Positions 10,901 through 23,200 of a DNA stretch of 64,000 bases are shown piece by piece (position 1 is the stretch's first letter; each line of letters starts with the position of its first letter). Origin of the DNA: Scortum barcoo (lineage: Eukaryota > Chordata > Actinopteri > Centrarchiformes > Terapontidae); assembly GCA_023238725.1 (NCBI GenBank), contig CM041535.1, positions 23,121,230 through 23,185,229 on the forward strand. Direction: 5' to 3'. The notes under the pieces were generated by a model, which had not been told where the DNA came from, ran no database searches, and was given only the letters and a program-made list of their open reading frames with translations. A program made the translations under genes and the position numbers.

Positions 10901-10990
10901 ACATCCACCCTGCTCATCTAGTGCAGGGTCATGGGTACAGCTCACACTGGGTAAAAGACGTGGTGCACCCTGGACAGGTTACCAGGTTAT
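10901..10990 (+). repeat. interspersed repeat fragment, common teleost family
   Basis: The order CATCCACCCTG, CAGGGTCATGGG, CAGCTCACACTGGGT and GTGCACCCTGGACAGGTTACC matches a dispersed repeat very common in teleost genomes, recognised from memory by the CACCCTGGACAGG phrase. The copy is diverged and truncated on both sides. Confidence 0.55.
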
Positions 10991-11246
10991 TGCTGCTGTG
11001 AAATGCACCACTGTGCCACCATGCCACTCACAATGTCATCCTCTGCTGAAGCATTTTGAGGGAAAACACCAACTTACTGTACGTACATGCTCATGTGAAA
11101 TCAGTATAGCACAACATACTGTACAATACTTACAGCGAATGAGCAGTATGAATTATGTACTACTGTTATTTCACGTATAACGGCTGCAAATAACCACTAG
11201 AGGGAAGTAGTGGATCATATTTCTGAAGGCCATGAATTCACTGACT

Positions 11247-11294
11247 CTTTTTCTTTCTTTCTTTCTTTTTTCTTTCTTTCTTTCTTTCTTTCTT
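11247..11294. repeat. (TTTC)n microsatellite
   Basis: About eleven TTTC units with one interruption, in the intergenic region. Confidence 0.92.
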
Positions 11295-12307
11295 GCTGTA
11301 CCATTTCTGACTGTGACTGTCATTTTAGAAAGGAGAGTAAAGGAAAAGAGCAAAATAACTCATATTCACAAATCAAGACAACACTGTCTTTTCCTTCTTT
11401 AAGCTGCACCTGTCACCCCAAACATCCAGACATCATTAACATATCATTAAACAGTATCATCACACTGCTACTGTTTTTCTAAGAGCCTAAACTGAAGGGA
11501 AAAGGGCACTGCTTCTTATCTGGATGACAGTTTATAAGTGTTTTAATATGGCCTACTGTATGTCATGTGAAAAATCCAGATGATTTGTAAGACTGATGAT
11601 AAACTTAAAAAAAAAAAAAGTTGTCATCCAATCAAACAATATGATCCTCTTAATGCCTCTCTGTCCATGCACCCAACAAGCTGACAGACTGACAGATGTG
11701 TACGTGTCATTTTGTGTGTGTGCTTGTGTTTGTGTGTGCGTGTCTAAGAGACGGGGGACAGATGACATCACTGCGCAGGAAAGCACGAGCAGTGAAACCG
11801 AGGCAGCCTCCGACTGAAACTGGAGATACGTAATAACTAGTTAACAAGCATAACTGGCCTCTGATGTCAGGCATACCTTGCAGGAGGTTTCTCTGCTTTC
11901 ATGTGGACGGATGCGGACACTTTTATCATGACAAGCCCACCATGCCTGTGCAGGGTGATGCTCCCTTTGACTGGCCCCACACACACATGCATGGGGGTTT
12001 AATTTGCACCAACGTCATGTGGAAGTGGTGATTTGTTATTAAGATATATATAAATTAATAGAAGGAGATTTGAGATAATATTATATTTCATTCTTGTACA
12101 GCAGGGTATAGCAAAACCACCTTTACATGGTCACCCTGCAGCTGACAATAAGCCCCTTGAGTTAAAGATTTTTAATGAATGCATTTACACACAAGAAGAC
12201 CTTTAGAATCAGGAGAAATTCATTCCTCTCCTAGGCGGTGTGCATAATGACGTTGCTCCATCACTGAGGGATCTATATCCCACAGAGAGTTCAGTAAGTG
12301 GCGGCGA

Positions 12308-12373
12308 ATGATTACTGAATTGTCCTATGACGCCGGAGAGGACACAGAGCAGGAGAAGCTGCACAACGACACG
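12308..12373 (+). other. coding-like candidate exon, affiliation unknown
   Basis: A 22-codon frame from ATG 12308 runs without stops to ACG|GTGAGT, a consensus donor in phase 0. The frame is also open about 20 codons upstream of the ATG. The peptide is acidic (YDAGEDTEQEKLHNDT) with gene-like codon use. I recognise no family, and the ATG context is weak. Confidence 0.25.
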
Positions 12374-12965
12374 GTGAGTGGGAAACACCTGCTTAACCCC
12401 ACTGTGAGCATCTTTGGTCATTCTTGCTGTTTATTTTGGTTACAATTTGTGGATGGTAGCTATCTTTTCTGCAGAATTTTTTCATTTTAGTCATGAAACT
12501 CAACAGTAAAGTTAAACTTATTGTAGGCTATCTCAGTTCTATTTGTAAATGCATGAATGAACGAAAAAAATCAGCAGCAACTGTGATTTATCTATAAAAA
12601 CTAGTGGCAAACACTGTCATGCAGTCACTGATTATTTCTTAGATTTTGTGTATTTGATAAAATTTGTATTACACATACGTACAGTTGAAAATAAAAGACA
12701 CTGGGGGAGATGGAGAGGCAATAATGACAAATTGAGGCTAAATTGAGTGGAAAAAAAGCATATAAAAGAAATATTGGAGGATAGATCTCCATATATGAGA
12801 GAAAGAGGGAGAGAGGTGCAAGAAGAGAGTGTGTGTGGGGGGCGGGGTGGTATCAATGTTGGGTCATGTCGGTCAGTCTGTGCTGAATGGAGCAGATGCT
12901 TTGATCTTCCCTTGAGACCCTGCTTATACTAAAGCTCTGGTCACTGATAAATGAGCTGCAAGTGT

Positions 12966-12987
12966 ACACACACACACACACACACAC
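12966..12987. repeat. (CA)n microsatellite
   Basis: Eleven CA units in the intergenic region. Confidence 0.9.
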
Positions 12988-13158
12988 CCTACAGCACTTG
13001 ATTAAACATAGACTAAGGCTCAGCTGAATCGTGATTAGTCTGTCCATCATAAGTTCTTTAGCATCACTTTCTCCTCTTCCCATCGCTCTGTCACTGTATC
13101 TGCCCCGCGTCACCTCCTCTTTATATCCTGGGTTCATTTCTTCCTTCGTTGTCTGCAG

Positions 13159-13246
13159 TCAGCACAGAACAGCTGCTGTCTTCTAGACGGGAAAGAAGTA
13201 AATCACTGGAAAGACACAGAGGTCGACTCACTGTACCAAAAATGTG
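13159..13246 (+). other. coding-like candidate exon, affiliation unknown
   Basis: A strong pyrimidine-rich acceptor (tttcttccttcgttgtctgcag) opens an 88-bp segment whose phase-0 reading (CCLLDGKEVNHWKDTEVD) has no stop, up to G|GTGCGT. Phase 0 would fit the donor at 12373. No convincing next exon was found, so this may be chance. Confidence 0.22.
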
Positions 13247-15698
13247 GTGCGTGCTTGATTATGTGCGTTTCTGTGTGTGTGTTTCGTTGTGTTGTTTATG
13301 CTTCTGGGTTTATGGGTGCACATTTGCCAAAAAGGGATAGGAAGCACACCATCCATGCATAATTCATTATCCGCCAAAGCCTGTGTCATGACACCGAGGC
13401 TGATATAATGAACGGCGTCTGAACGAGGCACGTCTGTCATGAAAAGTTATGACAGGCTGTAAAGGCGTGAGGACTTCAGGCGATATCACACACAAGTGTA
13501 TCTGCTCTCGTTACAGAGGATATAACAGGGCATTGTGAGCTAATCAGAGGGGAAATTCATTCTGGTCACGCTGCCATGGTTTAAATGACGTTTTCTAACT
13601 CAAAGAGACAAAAGTTTTGTCCTAATTATACACCATATGCTACACTCACATTATAAAATATGCTCGCAATGTTGTTTTGGAAGTTAATATGCACAAAAAA
13701 TGTGTACCTTGCCATTTTATATGGATGAAATGACTCTAGATGTGTGCCAAAAGACGTCACTCATCCACCGCAATCATGGAAAGCTACTGCCAGTTTCAAA
13801 TTTGGAATCTTAAAAAGCAGAAAGCAAAATGTTTTTCCAAAGATTTAATAATTTTTTTTTTCTTTTTTGTTTTCCAAGATGTTCCCGGAGCTGTCTCACC
13901 ACTGCCCGCAATTTGTTTTAATTTTTCCAGCTGCACCGTTTCTGTTATGCATTGCATCGTGGGGAAAAAAAAACATCCATCAACACTGCACACAAAGCCT
14001 TAAAAACAGCTGTGCACATTGTCATCTTTGATTAAGTAAATGTGGTCATGTTTTCAGAGTCCACAGGGGCTTTCCGTAGTGTCCCTAAATAGTGTCACAT
14101 CACCTGTAGAGCCACTCCACACTCTACACGAGTCTCATGTTTTACCCCTCAGACTCACATGTTGTTGCATTTGTTCACAATCTGTGATGTGAAAATATCA
14201 GATTTCCACAGAGTCACACTGGTCATAGCTAGAGCAGTAGAGCAGCAGTAGAGGAAGTTGTACCAGCTCGGTTCATCTGGTCTGGTTCAAATGTAATTTT
14301 GTGAATTCTCTGAAATTTAAAAAGAGACCAGAAATGAGTTGTATATAGTTGACAGCCTGCCTGTTTTGGTCTTTGCACGGTGACACAGCTAAAAAGAAAG
14401 ACGATCGCACAGGGAATTCACTTTTGAAATGACTTTTGAACCAGACTGCAGGTCCTCCCGACTGATGAATCCAGTCGCTGGCTTTGAAGGAGCAGCCCTG
14501 CAAACTCCAAACACAGATGGACATGATGCACTGCAGTCTGGGACACAAAACATCTCTGTAAAGGCCTGCTAGTGTTTGTAAATGCTGCAGCGTTTGCTAC
14601 AGCCCTCAGTTTTATGATATTTGAGCAAACAACAGAGTAATGATTTTGCCCACCTCACTGCCTTACCAGTCATGGGGTGACCACAGTTCATTCTCTCGGG
14701 GAGCATGAATGAGCGTGTTAAAGTTTGCGACTATTGGCTCATTATATTTTTATTTATTGTGTGAAAAAATAATAAAATTGCTTGAGGGTGGTGCTGCAAA
14801 AAAAGCAGAGGTTGGGGACTTGAGTGGTCTTTACTCTGCTTCCAAACTGGGGGTGGAAGGAACGATTAAGAGCAGCTGATCCCAAAAGCCTTAAGTGGTG
14901 GATCTGTATCTGTACTGTGTGTCCCAGAGGCAACATTACGCTTTGCTTTTAAAATGCCTCTCTTTGATTGACCCAGACTTGATTCAGACATTAAGCATGT
15001 GTGTGTCCATTTGTGGTCTGTGAGTGTATATGTGTGTGTATATGTGTGTGCTTGCACCTGTGTGTTCATGTCTCTGTGCAGCTGAAGCCAGATTTCTCTC
15101 AGTTTATCTTTCTTAGGATGGACAATCACTCGGGCTGAGCTATCCGTCTCCCGGTTTGTCTGTCCGTCCGTCTCTGTGTGTCTGCTTGGCTGGTAAACAG
15201 GGAGGAATATTTTCCACTGTGAAAGCAAGCAGTTATAAATGGTGACTGAGCTAAGACAGGATATACGGGCTTCTGATAATACGCTCATCTCTGGATTCCA
15301 GGCATGCTTTCAGTATTTCTTGGGACAAAAGGTGAATCTTACTACGAACCTGGGAGTTTGTTGGGTTCATACTGCTGGTTGCACTAAATTTGGGACATTT
15401 ACAAGTTAGAGGAGGTTTTTTTTGTACATCTAATTGAAACAAAATCACATTTTTACCAAAAACCACCCCTAACTGTGCAGTATTTACAGGGATGGGTCGG
15501 GGGATTAAGTAGGCTTATATCAGTCTGGAGGGGTCAGACTGATTAGAGGGCTGGCAGACAAATACTCTCCCCCGTATAAACAGCGTAACACGTGTTTGTC
15601 TGTTTACCTGTAGATATGTGTGTCTGCACCTGTGAGTGAAAGTCATGTTTATATGCAGAATAATTTGAGTGATCACAGAGATTTTTATAGTTATTATG

Positions 15699-15722
15699 GT
15701 GTGTGTGTGTGTGTGTGTGTGT
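15699..15722. repeat. (GT)12 microsatellite
   Basis: Pure GT run in the intergenic region. Confidence 0.92.
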
Positions 15723-18700
15723 GCCCTCTCACAGTTTGGACCGGCATGCTGCTCATTTCCTCCAGGTTCATCAGTCTAACTGAAGGAGACAAGAAAATAC
15801 CTACAATTTCCACTCTCCTCTTTCCCACTAAACAAAACAGCCCTCTCAAGGTCTCTTTAAATCAGGTTTTTGTAATGGATGTTTGCTTTTTTATGCCCGT
15901 GTGAGGCAAAATCATCCAGTTTGTAACTTCAAATGCCAATTTTACTACATTTTCAAACCAAAGTATACAAGGAAGGTTTACAGAATAATTAAATCCTTTT
16001 ATGGGAGTTGCCTGTAATATTCAGAATGTATTTATATTTCCAATATTATAAAATTCACTTAAAGGATTTAAAACTGATTTATAATTAATGCTATTCGGAC
16101 AACAGCTGTTGTCTTCAGTTTTGACCTGAAACATGATTTATACACCAGAGAGATTGTGTATGTTGTGTCCCTCCAGGTTGTGTGTGTGTGTGTGTGTGTG
16201 TTTGAGTGAGCAGCTGGCAGAATAGGGGGCGGATGTCCCCTTTTTATTCACGTGGATGATGCATTAAATGTCATTTAGAGGCGCAGATTATCATACCATT
16301 AAGGGGTGGAACTTGTCTCAGTGTGTGCCTGTGTGTTTGGCTGGGGGCTGCTAAGCTGTGATCATTAAGCTTGTGGAGAGGTGAGCATATGGGGACTGGA
16401 ATAGACCATTTGACAGAACAATGGACTGGCAGGGTGTCTGAGGTTTCGTGCTAGAGCACACTCTCTATTGTTAGTGTTTGATATCATTATCCTGTGGCCC
16501 ACAAATCTCCATTGTTCTCTCTGATAGAGTTTTTGGCCATTGGCCATTTTTGACAATACAAGCAATTGATCAAAAGTCTTATAACAGTGAAATAGACTGG
16601 TGGACCCATGGGAGAGCCCATATTTTAGAAATTATATCTTCATGGGACGCAAAATCAGGACTCCTGTCACATGGGAATGGGACATTGAGATGTGACCTAA
16701 GTTTACAGTTCTTGATTCATTTATTATTCTGTTCTTTAATGAATCAAACCTCTACAGGAGCTTTTCATCTTTCACTCACTCTCAAGTTTAAATTGGACAT
16801 CCCAAAATTTTTTTTTGTGTGCAGTTGTCTTAAAATATATACATGATCCTGTGAGTAAACATCATCTACAATACACAGGGTTTACACATTTTATTTAAAG
16901 TGGATTTGAACAGGTCAAACTAGCTCTAACTTATTTGAATTATGCCTTATGGTGACTGTGAACCAGCTGAATATGATGGTGGGACATTTTACATAATTGA
17001 GCCTTACACCGACAGACAAAGCATAGCCTAAAGTCAAAGAATGTGGAGGTCGGAGTGGTGAATGACATTTGAGTAGCCAATGTCGGGTTCCTTTAGCCTT
17101 AACTGTAATTGTTTCCTAATGTTGGTCCATTGTTGCCAAACATTTGCCATACTTCAAAAATACCTATTTATCATGATATTTGGGAACATAAACCGTTCTC
17201 TTGAAATCATTCTTCTTTCTATTTTTCCTTTTTTTTCCCTACATGCATATTGTGGCCATATCAACACTTAATTCAGTCCAGTTTACTTCCTACAGGTTCA
17301 ATATCGTCGACTTAACCTTTTAGCTTCCTCTCTGTCCCTCTCCCTGTATCTGCACACCTGATTTCCTGTTGTTCTCTGTTTACCTTGGATATTCCTGACC
17401 TTTGGCATACAAAATCTCAAATATGGGATCCTATTGAGAAAGGTTGTTGTGGCCAGTTGTTGTAGGATACGACATATGAACAATGATTAACTAATCAGCA
17501 GTGTTTTTTTAATGAATTTAACAACAGAGGCTGCTGGCATTGTTCTGGTTTCTACAGGAGCGGGCTGGTTTGAGAAAAGTTAGGTCCCACGGTGTTCACC
17601 CCTGCATCAGACAACGATAACCAGGGCTCTCCCATTATCCATGTCATCTCCGGGCATAAAGGTGCTGTTAGTCCTTTTTACAACAGGAATGAGCAGCCAT
17701 CTGCGCCTCGAATAAACACTGTGCCTTCTGTGATTACACTCGCCGTAAAACTGAAGTCAGGTCCAACCCCATCAAGACCCCCTCAGCTCCGCAGCGGAAG
17801 CAGGGTTAATGACTGCGCCGTCTCTGCTCCTCGCTGGCTTCGCTCTGCTATTGTTAAACCTGGCTGCTCTGGAGAAGCGTCGGGCGCACTGTGGGAACGC
17901 TCGTCAGCAGGCTAATGAAGAGCATCCTGTGTTTACATGAGCGGCTCTGTGAGGGCTTGATCTTCTCACACCGTGCATCCATCGTGATGTTATCTTATTA
18001 GGAGAGTTAGAGGCAGGTTAGACGCAATATTCAGCTAGCTTCGTGGTGCAAAGGTCAAATGTCAGCCCACCTCCTCCCCCCTATTATCTCTCCATCTCAG
18101 TCCTCTCTGCACTCTCTCTCTCTGTCTCTTTTATGTTTTTTTTTTCATCTTTTTAAAAGATGACTGTTCATTCCCTGTGCAGCCACCTTTCTCACAGCTA
18201 AGTCCATGACCAGCGTTTCTTCTCAGGCTACCGCTCCCCGTCTCCTCTTTGATATTTGTTGCTTTTTCATGGGAAATCATATTTTGACTGTGAACCCATC
18301 AGGTTGCTATAACTAGCACTGCTATGACAACGCTGTGCAGAGCTATGACTTGGCAAGATGTACTGTGTGTGTGTGTGTGTAGTCAGGGCCGAGAAAGGAA
18401 TAGGATAAGTGTTTAATTGAGCCACTACTATATCAGTCTAAATACAAAGTCAATATTGATCTGTCTGGGCCAGAAAAGGGGGAATGGACGAAAGCCAGAG
18501 CTGAAGTGCAGAGGGAGAAGAACTGCCAGCTGTCTGGACATAAATAATGAGGAAACTGATAAATAAACAAAGATGGAAAACGAGGCAGATTTCTAGACTG
18601 CGAAATTCACCAAAATGTACAGAGATTGGTTGATTGGTTATGTACGGCTCTTTAATCGCTCTGACTCTCCAAAATGCTTCTCTCAGAGGCTTGTACTGTA

Positions 18701-18941
18701 GTTGGTGCATCGGTGCAGCAAAACTGAAACAATCATGTTACAGGAGATGAACGAGGTGATTGTGATCTCTTATCTGATCTCCATCACCCCAAAGTTTCAT
18801 TTAACGGTAACCTTTGTGAGGCCTTATCAATCGAAGGCTTTGGGACGCGTTCTCGGGCCACAATCTGGTTATGTCTGGTTCCCCCTCAGACGAAGCAGCA
18901 CCATGAGTCCATGTTCCCAAAATATCCGGATGAAAGATAAA

Positions 18942-19300
18942 CCGTCCCCTCTCCGGTGCCTCCTCTCCCTCCCCTTGTCATGTTCTCTGTGTGCACTGCT
19001 CCCACACTCCTTTCCTTAATCCCCCCCTCGTTTACCCCTTCACCCTCCTTTTCTTCTCCCCCCACCCTCATTTTTTTTTTCTGAGTGTTGTCCCCTCCCA
19101 TCCCCTAATTTCCCACTTCATATCATCTTCTTCATTTCTCCTCCTCTTCTGTGTTCCTCTCACTCCACCCACGGGCCATTTCCCCCTCCTCTCTCTCCTC
19201 CCTGTCTCCTCCCAACCTAACCTCTACCCGTTCTCCCCCCTGTCCTCCCTCGCCTACCCCCCTCTCTCTCTCCCCTCCTCCACCTTTCCCCTCCCCTCTG
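18942..19300 (+). repeat. long pyrimidine-rich tract before the pdlim5 promoter
   Basis: About 350 bp almost entirely of C and T on the + strand, broken only by short mixed patches, ending ten bases before the TATA box. Such purine/pyrimidine strand asymmetry can form triplex DNA or bind GAGA/CT-binding factors. The sequence shows the asymmetry; function is inferred. Confidence 0.8.
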
Positions 19301-19311
19301 TCATTAGCTGG

Positions 19312-19318
19312 TATATAA
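19312..19318 (+). promoter_or_regulatory. pdlim5: pdlim5 TATA box
   Basis: TATATAA in the context TGGTATATAAGAGC. A start about 30 bases downstream (near 19343) gives a noncoding first exon that ends at a good donor at 19458. This is the best promoter candidate for the main transcript. Confidence 0.65.
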
Positions 19319-19342
19319 GAGCGTTGCATCCCTCTCTACCTC

Positions 19343-19458
19343 TCTCACACACACACCGTGTGTTTGCTGGGAAGGGGATAGTCCAGGGGAAACTGGGGAT
19401 TACATTGTCTACCTGACTGTGAAGGAATTATTTCACTCTCTGGAATTTCCATTAAAAG
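19343..19458 (+). other. pdlim5: pdlim5 exon 1 (noncoding leader)
   Basis: Inferred from the TATA box to AAAAG|GTACGG. It contains no ATG, so the first ATG in the spliced leader is the PDZ start at 20102. The exact 5' end is an estimate. Confidence 0.5.
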
Positions 19459-19978
19459 GTACGGCCTTTCTATTAAGATAATGATGACACTAAATAGTAG
19501 GAAATGTGCTGCAATTATTTTAATGTTAGCTGTGTAATTGACCTCTGGTGAGGGTTTGTTTCCTGGGGGGGTATTTTAAGTCCTTTACGCTACTCAACTG
19601 CTGCAGCATACTCTCGTGTAATGAGATAGAAATAATATCTTAGTTTGTCGCGCGTATGTATTTATATTTTCACCTGTTTACGAGTGTGCAGCCAGTTGTA
19701 TGATCACAGTTTCTAAATTTTTCACCATGAAAATTCATGATGAATATGTACATTTTGGGATGGCTGCAACTTTAATGTTTGTTTCGATAATATATATATA
19801 TATTTTTTTAAAATTTCCTTTTCACTTGTGCTCCGTGTCTCCTCCTTTCACATTGTCCTCTTGACCCCTCTTGTTCCTCGCTTGAACATCCATCACTGAG
19901 TGTTTCTCCTCCCTTTCTTTTGCCTTATATAACGATACAATAACAAAATCCATGCTTTTCTTTCATATCTTCCCTCAG

Positions 19979-20200
19979 ATCTTGGAACAACATCCTAAAG
20001 CCAAAATACTTACCCATCATTTATAAACCCAGTGACATCGTTATCAAAACTCGATAAGCGACACATTTTCCCTGAGCGCATTTGACATCATTGAGGAAAC
20101 CATGAGCAGCAACTACAGCGTCACCCTCAAAGGCCCTGCCCCCTGGGGCTTCAGGCTGCAGGGAGGGAAGGACTTCAACATGCCCCTCACCATCTCCAGG
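19979..20200 (+). CDS. pdlim5: pdlim5 exon 2 (leader end, start codon, PDZ part 1)
   Basis: Acceptor TTCCCTCAG at 19970-19978. The leader runs to 20101 without an ATG, and the coding part is 20102-20200 (33 codons). The start context is favourable (A at -3). It encodes YSVTLKGPAPWGFRLQGG and the NMPLTISR strand of the PDZ. Donor AGG|GTAAGG, phase 0. Confidence 0.93.
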
Positions 20201-23200
20201 GTAAGGCCAAAACACACAAACACATGATGATGATGATAGGTCCACTCCAACACAACTTTTAGTATTATACTTTATACCATAAAAGCCATATTTGACATGT
20301 CCCTGCTTTATCTCCACACACACACACACACACGTGCATACACTCATTCATCATGGTGCAGCTGTAAAATGGCATGGCCGATAAGTGATTAAAAAGATGA
20401 AAACTGATTCCCTTTCCTTCCCCTCTTTCTCTCATGCTCCTCTCCATCTTTTCACCACCTCGCCTCATTTCTGGTGTCTCCTCGCCTCAACCCCCACCGT
20501 CGCTCTTGTGATAGCTCAGCTGAATCATATGCCATCTGTCATGTATTGACCACACAGGAAACCCTTTTTCTCGCTCTCCACGCATTCCACTTCACTGTCT
20601 GTAACGGGAGTGCGGCAATCAAAGCTCTGGCACACAACTCTTGGCCTCGTTCCCTCTGCTCGAACAAGTAACTTGATGGTCCCTTGGTTTCGGTGCCTTT
20701 CTCGTTGCCCTTGCGGCCTGCTGTTCGTTCGCACATTAAAGTTCACACAAACACGGCATGTTTCCTTCATCACTTTGACTACTGCGTGATCCCGAAACGT
20801 GATAATCCTTTCGCTCGGGCTTCTGTTCTGTTCTGCTTGGACTCGGCGCAGCTTCATTTTTGCGCGCTCATATCACACGGCGACGGCGTCCGCGCGCTGC
20901 ACCCACATTCACACATGCGGTGAGTTCACACGCATGCACACACACAAATCACAAACACTGGCAGCGCACAGACTTATGGCAACATGAGACTGATGATGAA
21001 TGGCTTGCCAGGTCCTGTGCCAATCCCCCTTGGGGCCGCATTGGGTTGCCATGTTTGTGTTATTACTTTGGATGTGATACTTTTCCCACTAACTGAAGCC
21101 ATGTGAAGTCTTACCACAGTTGTGTGTGTGTGTTTGTGTCTGGGACTCAAAGTTATGTTATCTGAGTAGCTGAGAGAAAAAATGACAAAGAAAGAGGGTC
21201 TGTATACAGACTCTCGAATTTTACATGTGGATGCTGTCCCATCTGAAATGATAAATTATAAGAAAGATATTCTGTGATGCAAAAAAATACTGTTAAATGG
21301 GAATAAATGGCCATGTTGATGTTGGTAAGTGAAGGTTTTCTTATTCCCAGAGAAATTGGCAGTAACTGAACTATAATTGTCTCAGCAACCCACTCTGACC
21401 TTTACTGCAGTATCACAGTGACACTTATATGGTTTGAGGTTTCCAGACGCTGGCAGGAGTGTGAGTAAGTACTGGTGCAGTTTTTGGGTGCCGAGACAGT
21501 AAATGTTTGTTAGGTCTGCTGAAGACCGTGAAGTGTACAGTAAGTGGATAATGTGACTTTCAGTAGTACGCCTTTGTATTTATGGGTAATTCCAGATAAG
21601 GGTCAGTTCATATTCGAATAAATTTCAGCTCCAGTAAGTACTTTTTTTTTCAATAAATCAGTCAAAGTGAAACAAGATAGAGAGTAATCTGTTATTTCTA
21701 TTTCTGTGTGCCCCTGTCATTGTCCGCCCAACTGATATCCCACCAGTTCTTTTTTTTTTTTCAAAAAATAGTGTATTACTGGAAAACAGAACAGCCTGCG
21801 TCTGTTTTGGGAGGACCAGAGCGAAAGGTGGCCATTTTTTTACTTTGAGTCTCTAACAGCAGAGAAATGTAGATGAGCAGAGGACAGGGACTGAAGGGAA
21901 GCAGGAGCATGTGACTGAATGTAAAGCGATACAGATACGCAGTGCATGGGAACGAATCTATGCACTGTATACAGAGACTGAGGGTCACTTGAGGGCCGAT
22001 GACAGCCGGCCTATATGACACAAACATTCAGTCACTCAGCAGGCCATCCATCTCGATCTGCCTCTCTGCTCCCCTCGTTCTTGTCCTCCCTTCACCCCAT
22101 TATACCGTCCAATTTGTTTTCCTCCCTCTTTCTCTTTCTCTCTCAAAGAACTTCCCTATGTTGTTTGCTGGTGGCTGTTAGACACAATATCTTATCGCAC
22201 TTAATAAATCCAGTTTATATTGATGAAGGGCAGCGCTTCTGACTGCTAATCACAGACACGTACATGCATATGTTCATATACGCTGCCATGCACCATAGAA
22301 ACACACACACAAACAGATTGCTCTCTGCCAGTCCAGCCCTCGGGTTGGTTCGAAGAAGGTACCACAGAGAATGAGTTATTAGAGAACGCGGCACGTCTGC
22401 CAAACCACGCTTGCCCTCACAGCTGCTGTTGCTAAGCTCTATACGTATGTGAATATACCGCGTGTGCAGTATTTAACACATTGTCCTGGTGCTGCATCAT
22501 AGGAGTAGTTGAAACCACAACTGGGCGTCTTGGCCCATCTGCCCGGTGACTGCTGTTTTTTTTTATGCAAATCGCTCTCACCGCTCCTTTTTCGTTTCTT
22601 TTGAAAAAGCACTTTTACGATGGGCCGAGAGCGATGGATGAAACGTTTTACTGCGGCACTCCAGTTTGACGGTGTCCATAAAAGGAGATATTTGGAGAAG
22701 AAAGGAAAACATTTCAGCAAAAGCCGACAGTGTGAAAGAGAGGGGTTGCTAAGTTCTCCTCAAGTACTTTTTCTTATTATAGCAAGCTAGATGGACAGTG
22801 ATTTACATTTAGTCTAATATGCTGATTATTCAGAGTGGATTTCTGTAAGAACTCAGGTAAGGATTTCGCTCACAGACAAGTAGCTGTAGAAAGGCTTAAA
22901 GAGAGTAATAGAAGCTTAAATAGTTTGGTTACACGATTTTCTCCATAAGCACTAGGCTACCTTAATGCCTTGCCTTTTTAGCAAAGCAATCATTTAGTGC
23001 GTGTGCCGCTGAAAAGCTTTTGTAGAAAACAGCCTGCACCCCATTTTCCATTAATCCTCATTAAAACCACTTATTGTGCAATACATTTACTTGTTCTACA
23101 GATCAAAGGGTTTTCAAGAACAAGGTCCCAGAGACAGAAAATAGCAACCTACTCTTCCCAGTTAAATTTACGACACGGCCAATCAATATTTAAACCGTTT

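Larger units (their letters stand above)
9690..19311. other. intergenic region opn4x-pdlim5
   Basis: About 9.6 kb between the two genes. It holds a degenerate tandem repeat, an interspersed repeat fragment, TTTC and dinucleotide tracts, two coding-like candidate exons (12308, 13159), a CpG-containing stretch around 17,580-17,950 and a long pyrimidine tract before the pdlim5 promoter. No complete third gene is recognised. Confidence 0.6.

Noticed and set aside
11748..11817. Acidic Ser-rich open segment ending in TGA, looking like a terminal exon
   Set aside because: The acceptor would be a GT-rich TCTAAG with no pyrimidine tract, and no upstream exon joins it.
15995..16004. Perfect CArG box CCTTTTATGG, and CCATAAAAGG at 22676-22685
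   Set aside because: About four such decamers are expected by chance in 64 kb, so no SRF site is called.
16415..16518. AGAACAATGGA and TCCATTGTTCT inverted SOX-like pair
   Set aside because: An 11-bp inverted pair at this distance is expected about once per window by chance, and the spacing is far from SOX dimer spacing.
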